A stretch of 64,000 bases of DNA from Azospirillaceae bacterium (GCA_028283825.1 JAPWJW010000003.1:2356501-2420500), one strand, 5' to 3'. Positions 9,686 to 19,946 are shown, counted from the stretch's first letter. Translations and numbers: made by a program. The notes: generated by a model not told the origin, from the sequence alone.

Positions 9686-9720
9686 AGGGGCGGCGTCCAA
9701 GGGGATGGCCGCCCCTTTTT
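9686..9720 (+). terminator. Intrinsic terminator after pstB
   Basis: AGGGGCGGC pairs with GCCGCCCCT and is followed by TTTTT, 30 nt after the pstB stop. It closes the pst operon. Confidence 0.9.
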
Positions 9721-9815
9721 CATGACGGTAATGAACCCCCGGGGAATAATTAGGCGGCCTACGCCGGATTGCACCCTTGCCCAGCCCGGCACCGGGCCTC
9801 ATTTCCCCGTGTACC

Positions 9816-11795
9816 ATGGACAGCCATTCGCCTTCTGGGCCGCCTTCCGACCCGACGCCCGCCGTCCCCCCGGATCCCGGTTCCGATCAGGCGGCCTCTG
9901 ACCAGGCGGCGCCTGAATGGCCGGATGTCGGTGCGGTGGGCCCGGAAGCGGCCCCGGAAGCGACGGCCAGATCGGCATCCCCCAACACCCATCAGGCCCG
10001 CCGCCGGGCGGGCCGCCGCCTGCCGGTGGTGTGGCGGGCGCTGACCCATGCCCTGACCCCGCAAGGGCTGCGGTCCTCGGAACTGGCGCTGACCCTGCTC
10101 AGCGTGCCGGTCGGTGTTGGTGTCGGCCTGGCGGTGGCGGGGCTGCACGCCCTGGTGCTGCTGTTGCACAGCCTGGCGTTCAAGGTGCCGTTCGGTGAAC
10201 ACCTCAGCGGCGCCCTGTTCATGCAGCCGACGCTGGTGCTGGCCGCCCCCGTGGTGGGCGGCGTGCTGCTGGCGGGCCTGGGCCTGCTGTTCCGCCGTGC
10301 CCGCGACACCGTCGACCCCATCGAGGCCAACGCCCTCTATGGCGGGCGCATGTCCCTGCGCGACAGCCTGCGCCTGACCCTGTCCATCGTCGTGTCCCAT
10401 GGTGCCGGCGGGTCGGTGGGGATGGAGGCCGCGTTCACCCAGACGGGGGCCGGCCTGGCCTCCAACTTCGGGCGGCGGCTGAACCTGCGGCGCAACGATC
10501 TGCGCACCCTGGTGGGGTGTGGGGCGGCGGCGGCCATCTCCGCCGCGTTCACCGCCCCGCTGGCCGGCGCCTTCTATGCCTTCGAACTGGTGATCGGCAC
10601 CTACACCATGGCCACCCTGGCGCCGGTCTGCGTGGCCGCCGTGGTGGCCAACCAGGTGGCGCAGGTGGTGCTGAACCGGCCGGCCCTGTTCATCCTGGCG
10701 GAACCGCCGGTGATTCGCGGCGGCGACTTCATCACCTTCCTGCTGGTGGGCTTGGCCGCCGGCGCGCTGGCTATCGCCACCATGCAGGCCGTGACGTATG
10801 CCGAGCGCGCCTTCCGCCAGCTGCCGTTGCCCCGCGCCATTCACCCCATCATCGGCGGCCTGCTGCTGGGCCCGATGGCCCTGGTGCTGCCCGAGGTGCT
10901 GGGCGGCGGGCAGGGGGCCCTGCAATACGGCTTCGACCATGGCTATGGCGTTGGCCTGGCGCTGTTGATGCTGGTGGCCAAGATCGTGGCTTCGGCCCTG
11001 TGCCTGGGCGCCGGTTTCCGCGGCGGCCTGTTCAGCGCCTCGCTGCTGCTGGGCAGCCTGTTCGGCAGCATGGTGTCCGACATCGGCACCCTGCTGCCCC
11101 TGGGCCTGGTGGCGCAGCGCTCCGCCGTCATGCTGGTGGGCATGGGCTCGCTGGCCGCCGCCGTGGTGGGGGCCCCCGTCACCATGGTGCTGCTGGTGCT
11201 GGAACTGACGGGCGACCTGCGCGCGTCCGCCGGCGTGCTGATGGGGGTCATCGCCTCCACCCTGCTGGTGCGCGAAACCTTCGGGTATTCCTTCGCCACC
11301 TGGCGTTTCCACCAGCGCGGCGTGCAGATTCGGGGCGGCCACGACATCGGCTGGGTCAAGGACATGACCGTGGCCCGCCTGATGCGCGGCGATCCCAAGA
11401 CGGTGCCGGCCGCCATCACCCTGGGTGCGTTGCGGGTCCATTATCCGCCCGGCAGCGCCAAGACGGTGTTCGTCCTGGATGACGGCGGGGCCTTCGCCGG
11501 CCGGGTGGACATGAACGCTGTCCACGATCCCCAGCATGAACTGCCGGCCGATCAGGCCGCCGCCACCCTGGCCCGCGACCGGGAACATTTCCTGCTGCCC
11601 GACCAGTCGGTGCGCATGGCCTTGCAACGCTTCGCCGACTGGGACGCCGACAGCCTGCCGGTGGTGGAGGGGGTCACCAGCCGCCGCGTCATCGGCTACC
11701 TGACCGAGGCCTACGCCCTGCGCCGCTATTCCCAGGAACTGGAGCGCCGGCGCGGGGATGAACTGGGCGTGCGCGACCTGTTCGGCGGGGTGTGA
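9816..11795 (+). CDS. CLC-family chloride channel/antiporter with CBS-like C-terminus
   Basis: About 659 residues. A Pro-rich cytoplasmic N-terminus (1-70) precedes a ten-helix CLC core. The gating-glutamate segment reads GGSVGMEAAFTQ where classic CLCs have GREGP, so the Glu is kept but its neighbours differ; the GxFxP segment reads GGLFSAS. The last 150 residues (MTVARLMRGDPKTVP... FADWDADSLPVVEG) look like a CBS pair. I chose ATG 9816; a TTG at 9777 is in frame. Probably Cl-/H+ exchange, by family. Confidence 0.85.
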   Translation: MDSHSPSGPPSDPTPAVPPDPGSDQAASDQAAPEWPDVGAVGPEAAPEATARSASPNTHQARRRAGRRLPVVWRALTHALTPQGLRSSELALTLLSVPVGVGVGLAVAGLHALVLLLHSLAFKVPFGEHLSGALFMQPTLVLAAPVVGGVLLAGLGLLFRRARDTVDPIEANALYGGRMSLRDSLRLTLSIVVSHGAGGSVGMEAAFTQTGAGLASNFGRRLNLRRNDLRTLVGCGAAAAISAAFTAPLAGAFYAFELVIGTYTMATLAPVCVAAVVANQVAQVVLNRPALFILAEPPVIRGGDFITFLLVGLAAGALAIATMQAVTYAERAFRQLPLPRAIHPIIGGLLLGPMALVLPEVLGGGQGALQYGFDHGYGVGLALLMLVAKIVASALCLGAGFRGGLFSASLLLGSLFGSMVSDIGTLLPLGLVAQRSAVMLVGMGSLAAAVVGAPVTMVLLVLELTGDLRASAGVLMGVIASTLLVRETFGYSFATWRFHQRGVQIRGGHDIGWVKDMTVARLMRGDPKTVPAAITLGALRVHYPPGSAKTVFVLDDGGAFAGRVDMNAVHDPQHELPADQAAATLARDREHFLLPDQSVRMALQRFADWDADSLPVVEGVTSRRVIGYLTEAYALRRYSQELERRRGDELGVRDLFGGV

Positions 11796-11939
11796 TGCCC
11801 TATCTTCCTGTCCACTTGGTTTAAGGCGTTGCGCCGGTCGCGCCAATGTTGCATCACGGGGGCGGCCCATACCGGCGGGGCGCCGCCGTCGCGCCCTTTT
11901 GCCCGCCCCCTTGGCCTTACTTCTTAGGGAAAGCCCGCA

Positions 11940-12605
11940 TTGTTCGATGATTTCGCCGTGTTGATCCGGGGCATACTCCTGGGATTGGCCATCGCGGCGC
12001 CGGTCGGCCCCATCGGCCTGCTGTGCATCCGTCGGACCGTGGAACGGGGCATCATCGCCGGGCTGGCCACCGGCTTCGGTTCGGCCATGGCCGACGGCTT
12101 CTTCGGCGGCGTGGCGGCTTTCGGCGTCAACGCCATCCTGGACGCGCTGCTGGGGCACGTGAAGGAACTGCGCCTGATCGGCGGCATCTTCCTGCTGGGG
12201 GCCGCCATCCATTCCTTCCTGAAGGAACCGCACGAGCGCAAGAACGCGCCGCCCGATGCCGGCAACCTGATCGGCGCCGTCGGCACCGGGCTGTTCCTGA
12301 CGGTCACCAACCCCATCACCATCATGGGCATCATCACCGTGGTGGTGGGTTTCGGCGGCGCCCTGGACCACGCCAAGGCCGGCACCATGACCCTGGGCGT
12401 CTTCCTGGGTTCCCTCAGCTGGTGGTCCATCCTGTGCGGCGGCACCTTCCTTGTCCGCCACCACTTCACGCCCCGCCTGGTCATGTGGATCAACCGGGGC
12501 ACCGGCGTGGTGCTGGGCCTGGTGGGCATCATGGCCCTGCTCAGCTTCTTCTCCCTGGTGCCGGAGAACCTTCAGGATTTCGTGGGGACGCTTATTAGTA
12601 AGTAG
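11940..12605 (+). CDS. LysE/RhtB-type amino-acid exporter
   Basis: 221 residues, about six TM helices. The N-terminal GILLGLAIAAPVGPIGLLCIRR is the LysE hallmark (helix 1 with the conserved PGP-like APVGP), and FLTVTNPITIMGI matches the second conserved TNP segment. It starts at a TTG at 11940 with AGGGA upstream; no in-frame ATG gives the conserved N-terminus. Substrate unknown. Multi-stem repeat copy 2 follows immediately. Confidence 0.85.
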   Translation: MFDDFAVLIRGILLGLAIAAPVGPIGLLCIRRTVERGIIAGLATGFGSAMADGFFGGVAAFGVNAILDALLGHVKELRLIGGIFLLGAAIHSFLKEPHERKNAPPDAGNLIGAVGTGLFLTVTNPITIMGIITVVVGFGGALDHAKAGTMTLGVFLGSLSWWSILCGGTFLVRHHFTPRLVMWINRGTGVVLGLVGIMALLSFFSLVPENLQDFVGTLISK

Positions 12606-12606
12606 T

Positions 12607-12710
12607 TCCCTCAGGCGGCGGGCGGCCACATCCGTGGCCTTGCCTCATCCTCGATTTCCAGTCCGCTTCGCTCCCCGTAAATCTCCGGCGGACGCGGTCG
12701 CGTCCTACGG
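12607..12710 (-). repeat. Multi-stem intergenic repeat, copy 2
   Basis: Reverse orientation, starting 2 nt after the LysE stop. Stem 2 GGACGCG/CGCGTCC, stem 3 GATTTAC/GGAAATC (one mismatch), stem 4 GGCCAC-ggat-GTGGCC. No stem 1 or 5. Faces copy 3. Confidence 0.8.
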
Positions 12711-12766
12711 GCCTGGCGGCCCGAGGGGAGATCTTTACCTTATGAAGAGCGCGGAGCGCAGCGACA

Positions 12767-12863
12767 AGGACGCGACCGCGTCCGCCGCAGCGTTTTGGGT
12801 AGCGTCAGCGGACCGAAACGCGAGGATAGCCAAGGGCCGGATGGCCCGCCGGCGCTTGAGGCG
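12767..12863 (+). repeat. Multi-stem intergenic repeat, copy 3
   Basis: Forward orientation just beyond the 3' end of tamB. Stem 2 GGACGCG/CGCGTCC, stem 3 GCGTTTTGG/CCGAAACGC (imperfect), stem 4 GGGCC-ggat-GGCCC. Tail reads CCGGCGCTTGAGG. Stem 1 and 5 absent. Confidence 0.75.
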
Positions 12864-12878
12864 AACGAACACCCTTCA

Positions 12879-15800
12879 TCAATAATCCCACTGGTACTTC
12901 ACGCCCACGGTGTCGTCCGTGCTGCCGACGGCGCCGTTCAGGCGCAGGCGGGAGGTCAGGGCGTATTCCAGGGTGACGCTGGTCTCGCTGGACCCGATGG
13001 ACTGGCTGACGCCGATGTAGGTGCGGCTGTTGATGTAGCGGCCGGCGCTGACCGTGCCCAGGCCGCTGGACCCCACGGCGGCGCTGGAGAATTCCAGCCG
13101 GTCCACGCCCAGGCTGTGCTTCACGTCGTCCATGATGCCGGGCCCGCTGCCCAGCACGCCCGACAGCTGGGCCACACCCTGGGCCAGTTGCAGGGCCTCC
13201 AGCGCGCTGATCTGGCTGATGGGCCGGTCGAACAGCAGGCGGGACAGCACCTCGTCCTGCGGTGCCGCCGGGTCGGATGTCAGGGCCACCGTGGGCTTGG
13301 ACAGCCGCCCGGTGATGTTCAGGATGGCGGTGAAGTCCGCCTTGGTGGATGAGGCGGTGATGTCCAGCACCGGGTCGCTGTCGCCGGTGAAGGTGATGTC
13401 GCTCTTGGTCAGGGTGAAGGTCTGGCCTTGGGCGGAGAAATCGCCCTTCACCAGGGTGACGCGGCCGGTCAGCTGCGGGTCCTGGCTGGTGCCCCGGGCC
13501 TGCATGTCGGCGGCGAATTCCGCGTCCAGGCCGCGCCCCTTCACATAGATGCGGTTGGTCGCCTTGATGTCCACCTTCAGGTGCACGACCATGCCCTTGC
13601 CGGCCGGTCCCGTCTGCATCTGCGGCTGGCGCGGCTTGCCGTTGACGTAGCGCACGGGCAGGTCGGCCACGTCGGCCGGCGGCTTGTCGGGCAGGCCGAC
13701 CCAGGTCTCGCGCAGGCGCACCGTGCCGTCCAGGTCCGGCTTGGTCATGGGGCCCTTCAGCGTCAGGTCGCTGTCCACCCAGGCGGTGATGGGATCGGTG
13801 CGCAGCAGGCGGGCGTTCTTGGTGGTGGCGTGCAGGTCCAGCACCGGCGCCTTTTCCGCCGCCCCCGCCTCCGCCAGGTTGACGCGGCCCGTCAGGTCCA
13901 CGGCACCGCCGTCGGCGGTGCTGCCGTGGAAGGTCTGGATGGCCAGGCCCCGGGCGTCGCCCACCAGGTGGGCGTTCAGGTCGGTGATCTGCGTGCCGGT
14001 GCCGCCGTTCTCGTACTTCGCCTTGACCAGATCGACGGTGCCGGTGACCTGCGGGTCGGCGATGGTGCCGGCCACCGCCAGGTCGGCGGTGACATTGCCG
14101 CCCATGCGCTGGGCCGACGCCGCCAGGAAGTCGTTGTAGCGCGACAGCTCCGTCCGGCCGGTGATCTTGGCGGTGACCGACCCTTCCATGATGGGGGACA
14201 GGGTGTCGGGGTTCAGGCGCAGGGGCGTGTCGGATTCCGCCTTCACATCCACGGCCCCGTCGGCCGTCTGCGCGTCCAGCGTGGCGTGCACCCGGCCGCC
14301 ATGCCAGGCGGCGGTCAGGGTGGCGTCGGCGTTCAGGCGGCGGTCGGTGCTGTTCTTCACCTCCAGCGGCTTTTTCTTCACCGGCGTGGTGTCGGCGCCG
14401 GTGGCGTTGGCCGGGTTGTTGGCGACCGATGTGGCGACCGGCGGTGGGGCGTCCGCCGCCGCCGTGGCGGTGCCGGGCGTGGCCGCGGCCGTCGCCGACG
14501 AATCGAAGGTGATGGCCAATTCCTGCATGGACAGGCCGTGGATGCTGACCGTGGCGTCGGCGGTGGGGTTGTCCGCCGTGCCGCTGGCCGTCACCTTGGC
14601 GTCCAGCGTGCCGGCCAGGGTCATGGCCGGGTCGGCCAGGGCTGCCAGCGACAGGGGCAGGGCGGTCGCCTGCACCTGGGCCGTCACCGCCTTGCCGTCC
14701 AGCGACGCGTCGGCGCGGATGCGGCCGGTGCCCAGCGCCAGGTCCACGCCCTTCACCGAAATGGCGCCCTTGGCGATGCTGACGGTGGCCGGCGCCGCCA
14801 ACTTCAACGTCGTCCGGTCCAGCTGGCCGTCCAGCTGGTCCAGGCGGGCCAGCATGGGGGCCTTGGGCGACGTGGGCTGGGTCAGGTGGCCGGCCGCCTG
14901 CACCTGGAAGGACCGGCGGCGGCCCACGCTGTTGACGCCGGCGGTACCGTCCAGCGCCAGGGTCAGATCGCCCTCGCCCAGGGTGCCGCGCCAGGCGGCG
15001 TTGACCTTGTTGACCAGGATCTGCCCGGCCTCGATGCCGTCGGCGGCCAGGGTGACGTTGGGGCGGGGCGTGCCCAGCACGTCGTCGATGCGGCCGCTCA
15101 AGGTGATGCCATGGATGCGCTGGTCTTCCACCACCAGATCGTCCAGCGCGACCTTCAGGTCCACCGCCTGGCCCGGCCCGGTCTTGGGTGGCGGCGGTGC
15201 CGGCTGCCCCTTCCTGGCCTTGACCTGGCGTGTGGGGCCGGGGGCAGAGGTGCCCAGGATTATGTCGGCCTTGGCGCGGCCGGCCAGGCGGGTGCCGGCC
15301 AGGCCGCCCAGGCTGGACAGGTCGGGGAAGGTGGCGGCCAGCTTGCCGGTGGCGACCTTGGTGTCGAGGTTGGCCTCCAGCGCGCCTTCCAGATGGTTGG
15401 GGCCCAAGGCGGCGGCTAGGTCGCGCACCGTCAGGCGGGGGCCCGTCTTGACGATGTGGGCGGCCAGGCTGGCGGGGTTGTCCGCTACCTTGCCGCTGCC
15501 CTTCAGGTCGGCGGTCAGGGTGTCGTTCTTCAGGGTGACGGTGCCGGCCAGTTCCACCGCCCCGGTGCGCAGGGTCAGGGGATCGACCGACACGTCCTTG
15601 GCGTCCAGGCTGGCGCGCACGCGGCCGTCGATCTCCGCCCGGCCGGCCAGCAGCGCGTCCTCCGTCGGCTGGCCGGTGCGCAGGTCGCTGGCGCGGACGC
15701 TGATGGTGCCGTCGGCGATGCCGTCCACCACCGTGGCCTGCACCGTCGCCGCCACGTGACCCCGGATTTCCTCGCCCGGCTTAGGGGGGGGCGAATCCGG

Positions 15801-17405
15801 GCCGCCCACGCCGGCCAGCGCCATCAGGGTCGCCAGGTCGCCGTCCGTCAGGCTGACCGTGCCCTTGGCCTGCCGGCCCCAGGCCTGGGCGGTGCCGCTG
15901 CCGCTGAGGCGGCCGGTGTCGCCCGACAGGTCCAGCCGGTCCACCTGGATGTCGCCGGTGGCGCGATCCAGGGCGCCGGTGACGGCCAGGTCGGCGTGGT
16001 CGCTCATGGCTGGCGGCAGGCCCGGCGCGCTCAATTCCTGCAGCTTGGACGCCAGGTCCAGCATCAGGCGGGTGCCGTCCTCCTGCACCTTGGCGGTGGC
16101 GGTCAGGTGGCGGATATGGGCGTTGTTGTAGCCCGCCCCCTCCACCGTCAGGTCGGCGGTGACGGCGCGCGCCTTCTTCGCCCCCACCTTGCCGCCGTTG
16201 GGGTCGGTGGTGTGCAGCACGGCGTCCAGCTTGGCGATCTCCAGGCCCGGCACGGCCGGGGCCAGGGAATCGGGTGCCGTGGGCACCAGTTGCAGGGTCA
16301 GGTCGCCGACCTTGTCCTTCAGGGTGCCCTGGGCCGTCAGGCGGCCGGCGGCGGCGGCCAGAGACAGGCTTTCCAGGGTGATGGTGCCGTCGTCCGCCAG
16401 GGTGGCGGCGGTCTGCAGGGTCGCGGCCTCCCCCGCCAGGGGCGCCAGGTTGGCCGGCAGCAGGCGGCCGGGGGCGGCCTTCAGCGCCAGGGTCAGGCGC
16501 TTGGCCTGGCCCTTGGGCCGCGCCAGGCCGACGTCGGCGGTCAGGGCCACGGCGCTGGTTCCGGCCGGCGCCGTCTCTTTCATCTCCAGGTGCGCCTGGA
16601 ACTGGTCCAGCGGGCCGCTGCCTTTCAGCGACAGGTCCAGCGGGCCCAGTTCCGGGTGGCCGGCCAGGCGGGCCACCAGGCCGCCCGCCTCCTCCTGCCC
16701 CTGCAACTCCAGGGTCAGGCTGCCGGGCGTGGTCAGGCCGGGGGCGGTGAAGCGCGCGCTCAGCTGGCCATGGGCATTGCCGCCATCCAGCTGCGTCAGG
16801 GTCAGGTGGCTGTCGCCGTCCAGGTTGGGGCCCAGCTTCAAGGTGCCGCCGGTGGACAGGGCCGCCCCGCCGCCGCCGGCCAGGCCGGGTGTCAGTTCGA
16901 TGCGCGGCAGGTCCAGGCGGGCCAGGCTGATGCTGACCGGCAGCGCCAGCGGGTTGGTGCTGGCCGCCACCTTGTCGTCCGGCGGGGCCGGGGCTGCGGC
17001 CGGCGGCTGGTCCACCCACAGCCGCTTGGCGCTCAACAGGTCCACCGCCACTTCACGGTGGGTCAGGGGCATCAGGCGCCAGTCCAGCGCCACCTCTTCC
17101 ACCACCAGCCAGGGCTTGCCCGTCGCCGGATCGGCCATGGTCACGCGGGTGGCGCGGGGGTGGAAGGGCAGGCCGGACAGCCCCTCCACCGTCAGGCCGG
17201 GCACGTTGGCCTCCGCCTGGCGGGTGGCGTAGGCGCTGCCCGAACCGGTGCCCACCCACGTCAGGCCGATGCCGACGGCGGCGGCCAATCCCGCGATGAT
17301 GCCCAGGATGGCGAACGCCGCGACATGGCCCACACTCAGCACATGGTGTCCCAGGGAACGGGAGGGGGACGCCTTGCCGGGCACAGGGGGTGGTGTATCG
17401 GACAT
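12879..17405 (-). CDS. tamB: Translocation and assembly module subunit TamB
   Basis: 1508 residues. One N-terminal TM anchor (VAAFAILGIIAGLAAAVGIGL) followed by a very long repetitive beta-strand region of alternating polar/hydrophobic residues and a conserved C-terminal DUF490 end (LTSRLRLNGAVGSTDDTVGVKYQWDY). Bridges the periplasm to TamA and takes part in outer-membrane protein insertion or phospholipid transport. I chose the ATG at 17405, 12 nt past the tamA stop, rather than an upstream start at 17453 that overlaps tamA. Same operon as tamA. Confidence 0.93.
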   Translation of the reverse strand: MSDTPPPVPGKASPSRSLGHHVLSVGHVAAFAILGIIAGLAAAVGIGLTWVGTGSGSAYATRQAEANVPGLTVEGLSGLPFHPRATRVTMADPATGKPWLVVEEVALDWRLMPLTHREVAVDLLSAKRLWVDQPPAAAPAPPDDKVAASTNPLALPVSISLARLDLPRIELTPGLAGGGGAALSTGGTLKLGPNLDGDSHLTLTQLDGGNAHGQLSARFTAPGLTTPGSLTLELQGQEEAGGLVARLAGHPELGPLDLSLKGSGPLDQFQAHLEMKETAPAGTSAVALTADVGLARPKGQAKRLTLALKAAPGRLLPANLAPLAGEAATLQTAATLADDGTITLESLSLAAAAGRLTAQGTLKDKVGDLTLQLVPTAPDSLAPAVPGLEIAKLDAVLHTTDPNGGKVGAKKARAVTADLTVEGAGYNNAHIRHLTATAKVQEDGTRLMLDLASKLQELSAPGLPPAMSDHADLAVTGALDRATGDIQVDRLDLSGDTGRLSGSGTAQAWGRQAKGTVSLTDGDLATLMALAGVGGPDSPPPKPGEEIRGHVAATVQATVVDGIADGTISVRASDLRTGQPTEDALLAGRAEIDGRVRASLDAKDVSVDPLTLRTGAVELAGTVTLKNDTLTADLKGSGKVADNPASLAAHIVKTGPRLTVRDLAAALGPNHLEGALEANLDTKVATGKLAATFPDLSSLGGLAGTRLAGRAKADIILGTSAPGPTRQVKARKGQPAPPPPKTGPGQAVDLKVALDDLVVEDQRIHGITLSGRIDDVLGTPRPNVTLAADGIEAGQILVNKVNAAWRGTLGEGDLTLALDGTAGVNSVGRRRSFQVQAAGHLTQPTSPKAPMLARLDQLDGQLDRTTLKLAAPATVSIAKGAISVKGVDLALGTGRIRADASLDGKAVTAQVQATALPLSLAALADPAMTLAGTLDAKVTASGTADNPTADATVSIHGLSMQELAITFDSSATAAATPGTATAAADAPPPVATSVANNPANATGADTTPVKKKPLEVKNSTDRRLNADATLTAAWHGGRVHATLDAQTADGAVDVKAESDTPLRLNPDTLSPIMEGSVTAKITGRTELSRYNDFLAASAQRMGGNVTADLAVAGTIADPQVTGTVDLVKAKYENGGTGTQITDLNAHLVGDARGLAIQTFHGSTADGGAVDLTGRVNLAEAGAAEKAPVLDLHATTKNARLLRTDPITAWVDSDLTLKGPMTKPDLDGTVRLRETWVGLPDKPPADVADLPVRYVNGKPRQPQMQTGPAGKGMVVHLKVDIKATNRIYVKGRGLDAEFAADMQARGTSQDPQLTGRVTLVKGDFSAQGQTFTLTKSDITFTGDSDPVLDITASSTKADFTAILNITGRLSKPTVALTSDPAAPQDEVLSRLLFDRPISQISALEALQLAQGVAQLSGVLGSGPGIMDDVKHSLGVDRLEFSSAAVGSSGLGTVSAGRYINSRTYIGVSQSIGSSETSVTLEYALTSRLRLNGAVGSTDDTVGVKYQWDY

Positions 17406-17416
17406 GCCGGGTCCCG

Positions 17417-19535
17417 TCAGAAGGATTGGCCGATGCTGACGTACAGCTGCCACATGCTGTCGCCGCTGCGGCGATCAAGCGGCACGCCCACGTCCAGGCG
17501 CAAAGGACCGAAGGAGGTGAAGTAACGCACGCCCAGGCCCGCACCCCAGCGCAGGCCCTGGCTCAAATCCGGATAGGCGCTTTCATAGGCGTTGCCGCCG
17601 TCGATGAAGGGTACCAGGCCGATGCTGTCGGTCAGGCGGATGCGCATCTCGAAGCTGGTTTCCACCAGCGAACGGCCGCCCGTGGGGTCGTTGCTGCTGT
17701 CCAGCGGGCCCACCTTCTGATAGGCGTAGCCGCGCACCGACCCGCCACCGCCGGCGAAGAAGCGCTTGTCCGCCGGCACCGCCGCCAGGGTGCCGCCATA
17801 GACGGCGCCCATGTTCAGGCGGGCGGCCAGGACATAATCCTTGGCGTCGTCCAGCGCCCAATAGCCGCTGCCGCCCGCCTTGCCGATGATGAAGGTGCCG
17901 CTGTCGCCGAAGGGGCTGAAATAGGGTGTCACCCCGGCGTTCCAGCGATAGCCCCTGGTCGGGTTCAGCAGGTTGTCGGTGTTGTCGAAGTTCAGCGTCA
18001 CCGGCACGCCCACCAGGGTGTTGTTGGTGGTGGTGATGGTGCCGTCGCCGGTCAGGTCCTGGCGGATGGACGACTGTTCCAGGGTCACGCCGGCGCTGCC
18101 CATCAGGTGGGGCGTCAGCGGATGCTGCAGGATGGCGCCCAGGGTCAGGGCGTCACGCGAATAGGCCTCCGGATGTTCCGACACCGCTACCGCCGACAGG
18201 TTCAGGATGTTGTCGGTCTGGAGGAAGTCCGGTTTCTTCAGGGTGGTGCCCAGGCTGTAGTCCAGCCCGTCGGAATCCCGGTACTTGTCGCGGCCGATGC
18301 CGCCGATCGACCCGGTGACGGTCAAGGCCTCGGCCCCGCCCAGGAAGTTGCGGTCGCCCCAGGTGGCGGTGGCGGCGGCCCCGTCGGTGGTGCCGTAGGT
18401 CAGGCCGGTGGTGATGAAGTGGCGTTCTCGCTCCTGCATCTGGCCCAGCACGGGCACCTCGCGCGATCCGTCGGGCTGGGCCGTGCCTTCGCTGTCGTCC
18501 AGCACCACGCGCACCTGCGAGAACACGCCCAGGTCGGTCAGCTTGTTGCGGGCGGTGTCCACCTTGGCGGGATCATAGACATCACCCGGCTTCCACGGGA
18601 TGCGGCCGTTGGCGACGTCGGGATCCAGCCGGCCCAGCCCGGTGAAGGTGGTGGGGCCGAACCGGATCAGGGGGCCGGGATCGACCGTGAAGGCCACGCT
18701 CATGGTATGGGCGGCCACATCCACCGCCAGGTCGCGCTGCGACACCTTGGCCCGGGCATAGCCGCGTGTGGCCAGCAGCGGTGCCACCGCCGCTTCCGCG
18801 TCGCGGATGGTGGGGCCGCGCGCCGGGTCGCCCGCCTTGATCTTCAGCTTGGCCAGGTCCAGCGGGCCGCCCGGCGGCGGGCCGCCATCGGCCTGCGCCA
18901 GCGTGATCTTGGAAATGGTGTAGCGCTGGCCGGGCGTCACCTCGATGACCACGGCCACCGGCTTGGCATCGCCGTCCACCTTCACCATGACGCTGCCGTC
19001 GAAATACCCCTCCGACCGCAGCGCCGCCGCCAGCTTGTCGTAATCGTTGTCGATGCGCTTCTCCAACCCCAGCAGGGAGGAGGGCGGGTCGTTCTGCAGG
19101 GTGATCAGCGACGACGCGCTGCGCAGCACGTCCATCAGGGCGTCGTCGGCCGCGACGCCCGGTGCGGTATGGGAAATCCACCTTGTAGGTGGCCGGCGGC
19201 GGTTCATCGTTCTGCTGGTCGGTGGCACCGCCCGGCGGGGCGGCATCGGCCTGCTGCTGCGCTTTGTGTGCCAGCACGCTGCCCGGGGTTTCGTCCTGAT
19301 CGTCGTCCGTGGCGCCGGCGTCGGTCGCCGGCTGGTCCTGCTTGGCTGTCTCAGGCTTCGGCGAGTCCGGGGCGGCGGCGGCCGGCGCGGTGGGCGCACT
19401 TTGCGCCAGGCCTGGCGTGGACCAGCCGGCCAAGGCCAAGGCGGATACCAGGGACGTCGAAAGCGCCAGGGCGGCCGTGGCGGTCGGCGGCCGGCGCTGG
19501 GGGCGGGGGGCGGGCAAGGGCGACGCGGGCTCCAA
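17417..19535 (-). CDS. tamA: Autotransporter assembly factor TamA, Omp85 family (frameshifted)
   Basis: Outer-membrane Omp85 barrel with N-terminal POTRA domains, partner of TamB. The signal peptide (ALSTSLVSALALAGWSTPGLAQ) and acidic linker lie in one frame from a TTG at 19535. The POTRA domains and barrel (ending MWQLYVSIGQSF) are in another. Removing one base from the CCC run at 19158-19160 joins YKVDFPYRTG directly to VAADDALMDVLRSA and gives a clean 705-residue protein. So either a sequencing error or a real disruption. The TTG start is the only plausible one before the signal peptide. Confidence 0.88.
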
Positions 19536-19946
19536 CGGCTGCGGTGATGGTCGGCTTGGGGCCTGGGGCGAAAAAGGACCGGGATGAAGGGAACTAGGGC
19601 GGGGACACGTTATGCCCAGATATTTTATGCCTGCTGCTGTTCCTCATCTTTGTTACCGTTTGATGGCGCATTTGCCGTCCGCGCGGGGGAAACGTCGCAG
19701 GGAACATGCTTTACCGACAAGATAATGGCGATTTTATAGTCTGCCTTGCGGTACCCGTAACCCCCTCTTGCGTCCAACCCCCTTCGGCGGGCCTTTCTAC
19801 CGGGCCCGCCAATGGCTATATTCCCCGCGAGAACCCGGTCCCTCCGCCCGTCGGCAGGGGTCGGTTTTTTGTTTTTGGGCCATAGCCAGGCGCGTGTCGC
19901 GTTTTTGGACCGGGTCCTGACCTCAAGCTTCGCGGGATTACCGTCC
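19536..19946. other. 411-bp divergent intergenic region, tamA / typA
   Basis: AT-richer than the surrounding genes. A hairpin GGCGGGC/GCCCGCC (about 19794-19813) lies upstream of typA, followed by TATATT, a possible -10 element. I see no open frame with recognisable content and no known riboswitch. Confidence 0.5.

Noticed and set aside
9759-12629. 956-codon open frame on the minus strand
   Set aside because: It is antisense to the CLC and LysE genes, is His/Gln-rich as expected from a shadow of GC-rich codons, and has no domain.
13428-15419. 663-codon plus-strand open frame
   Set aside because: Antisense to tamB, low-complexity Gly/Arg/Val translation; tamB on the other strand has clear family features.
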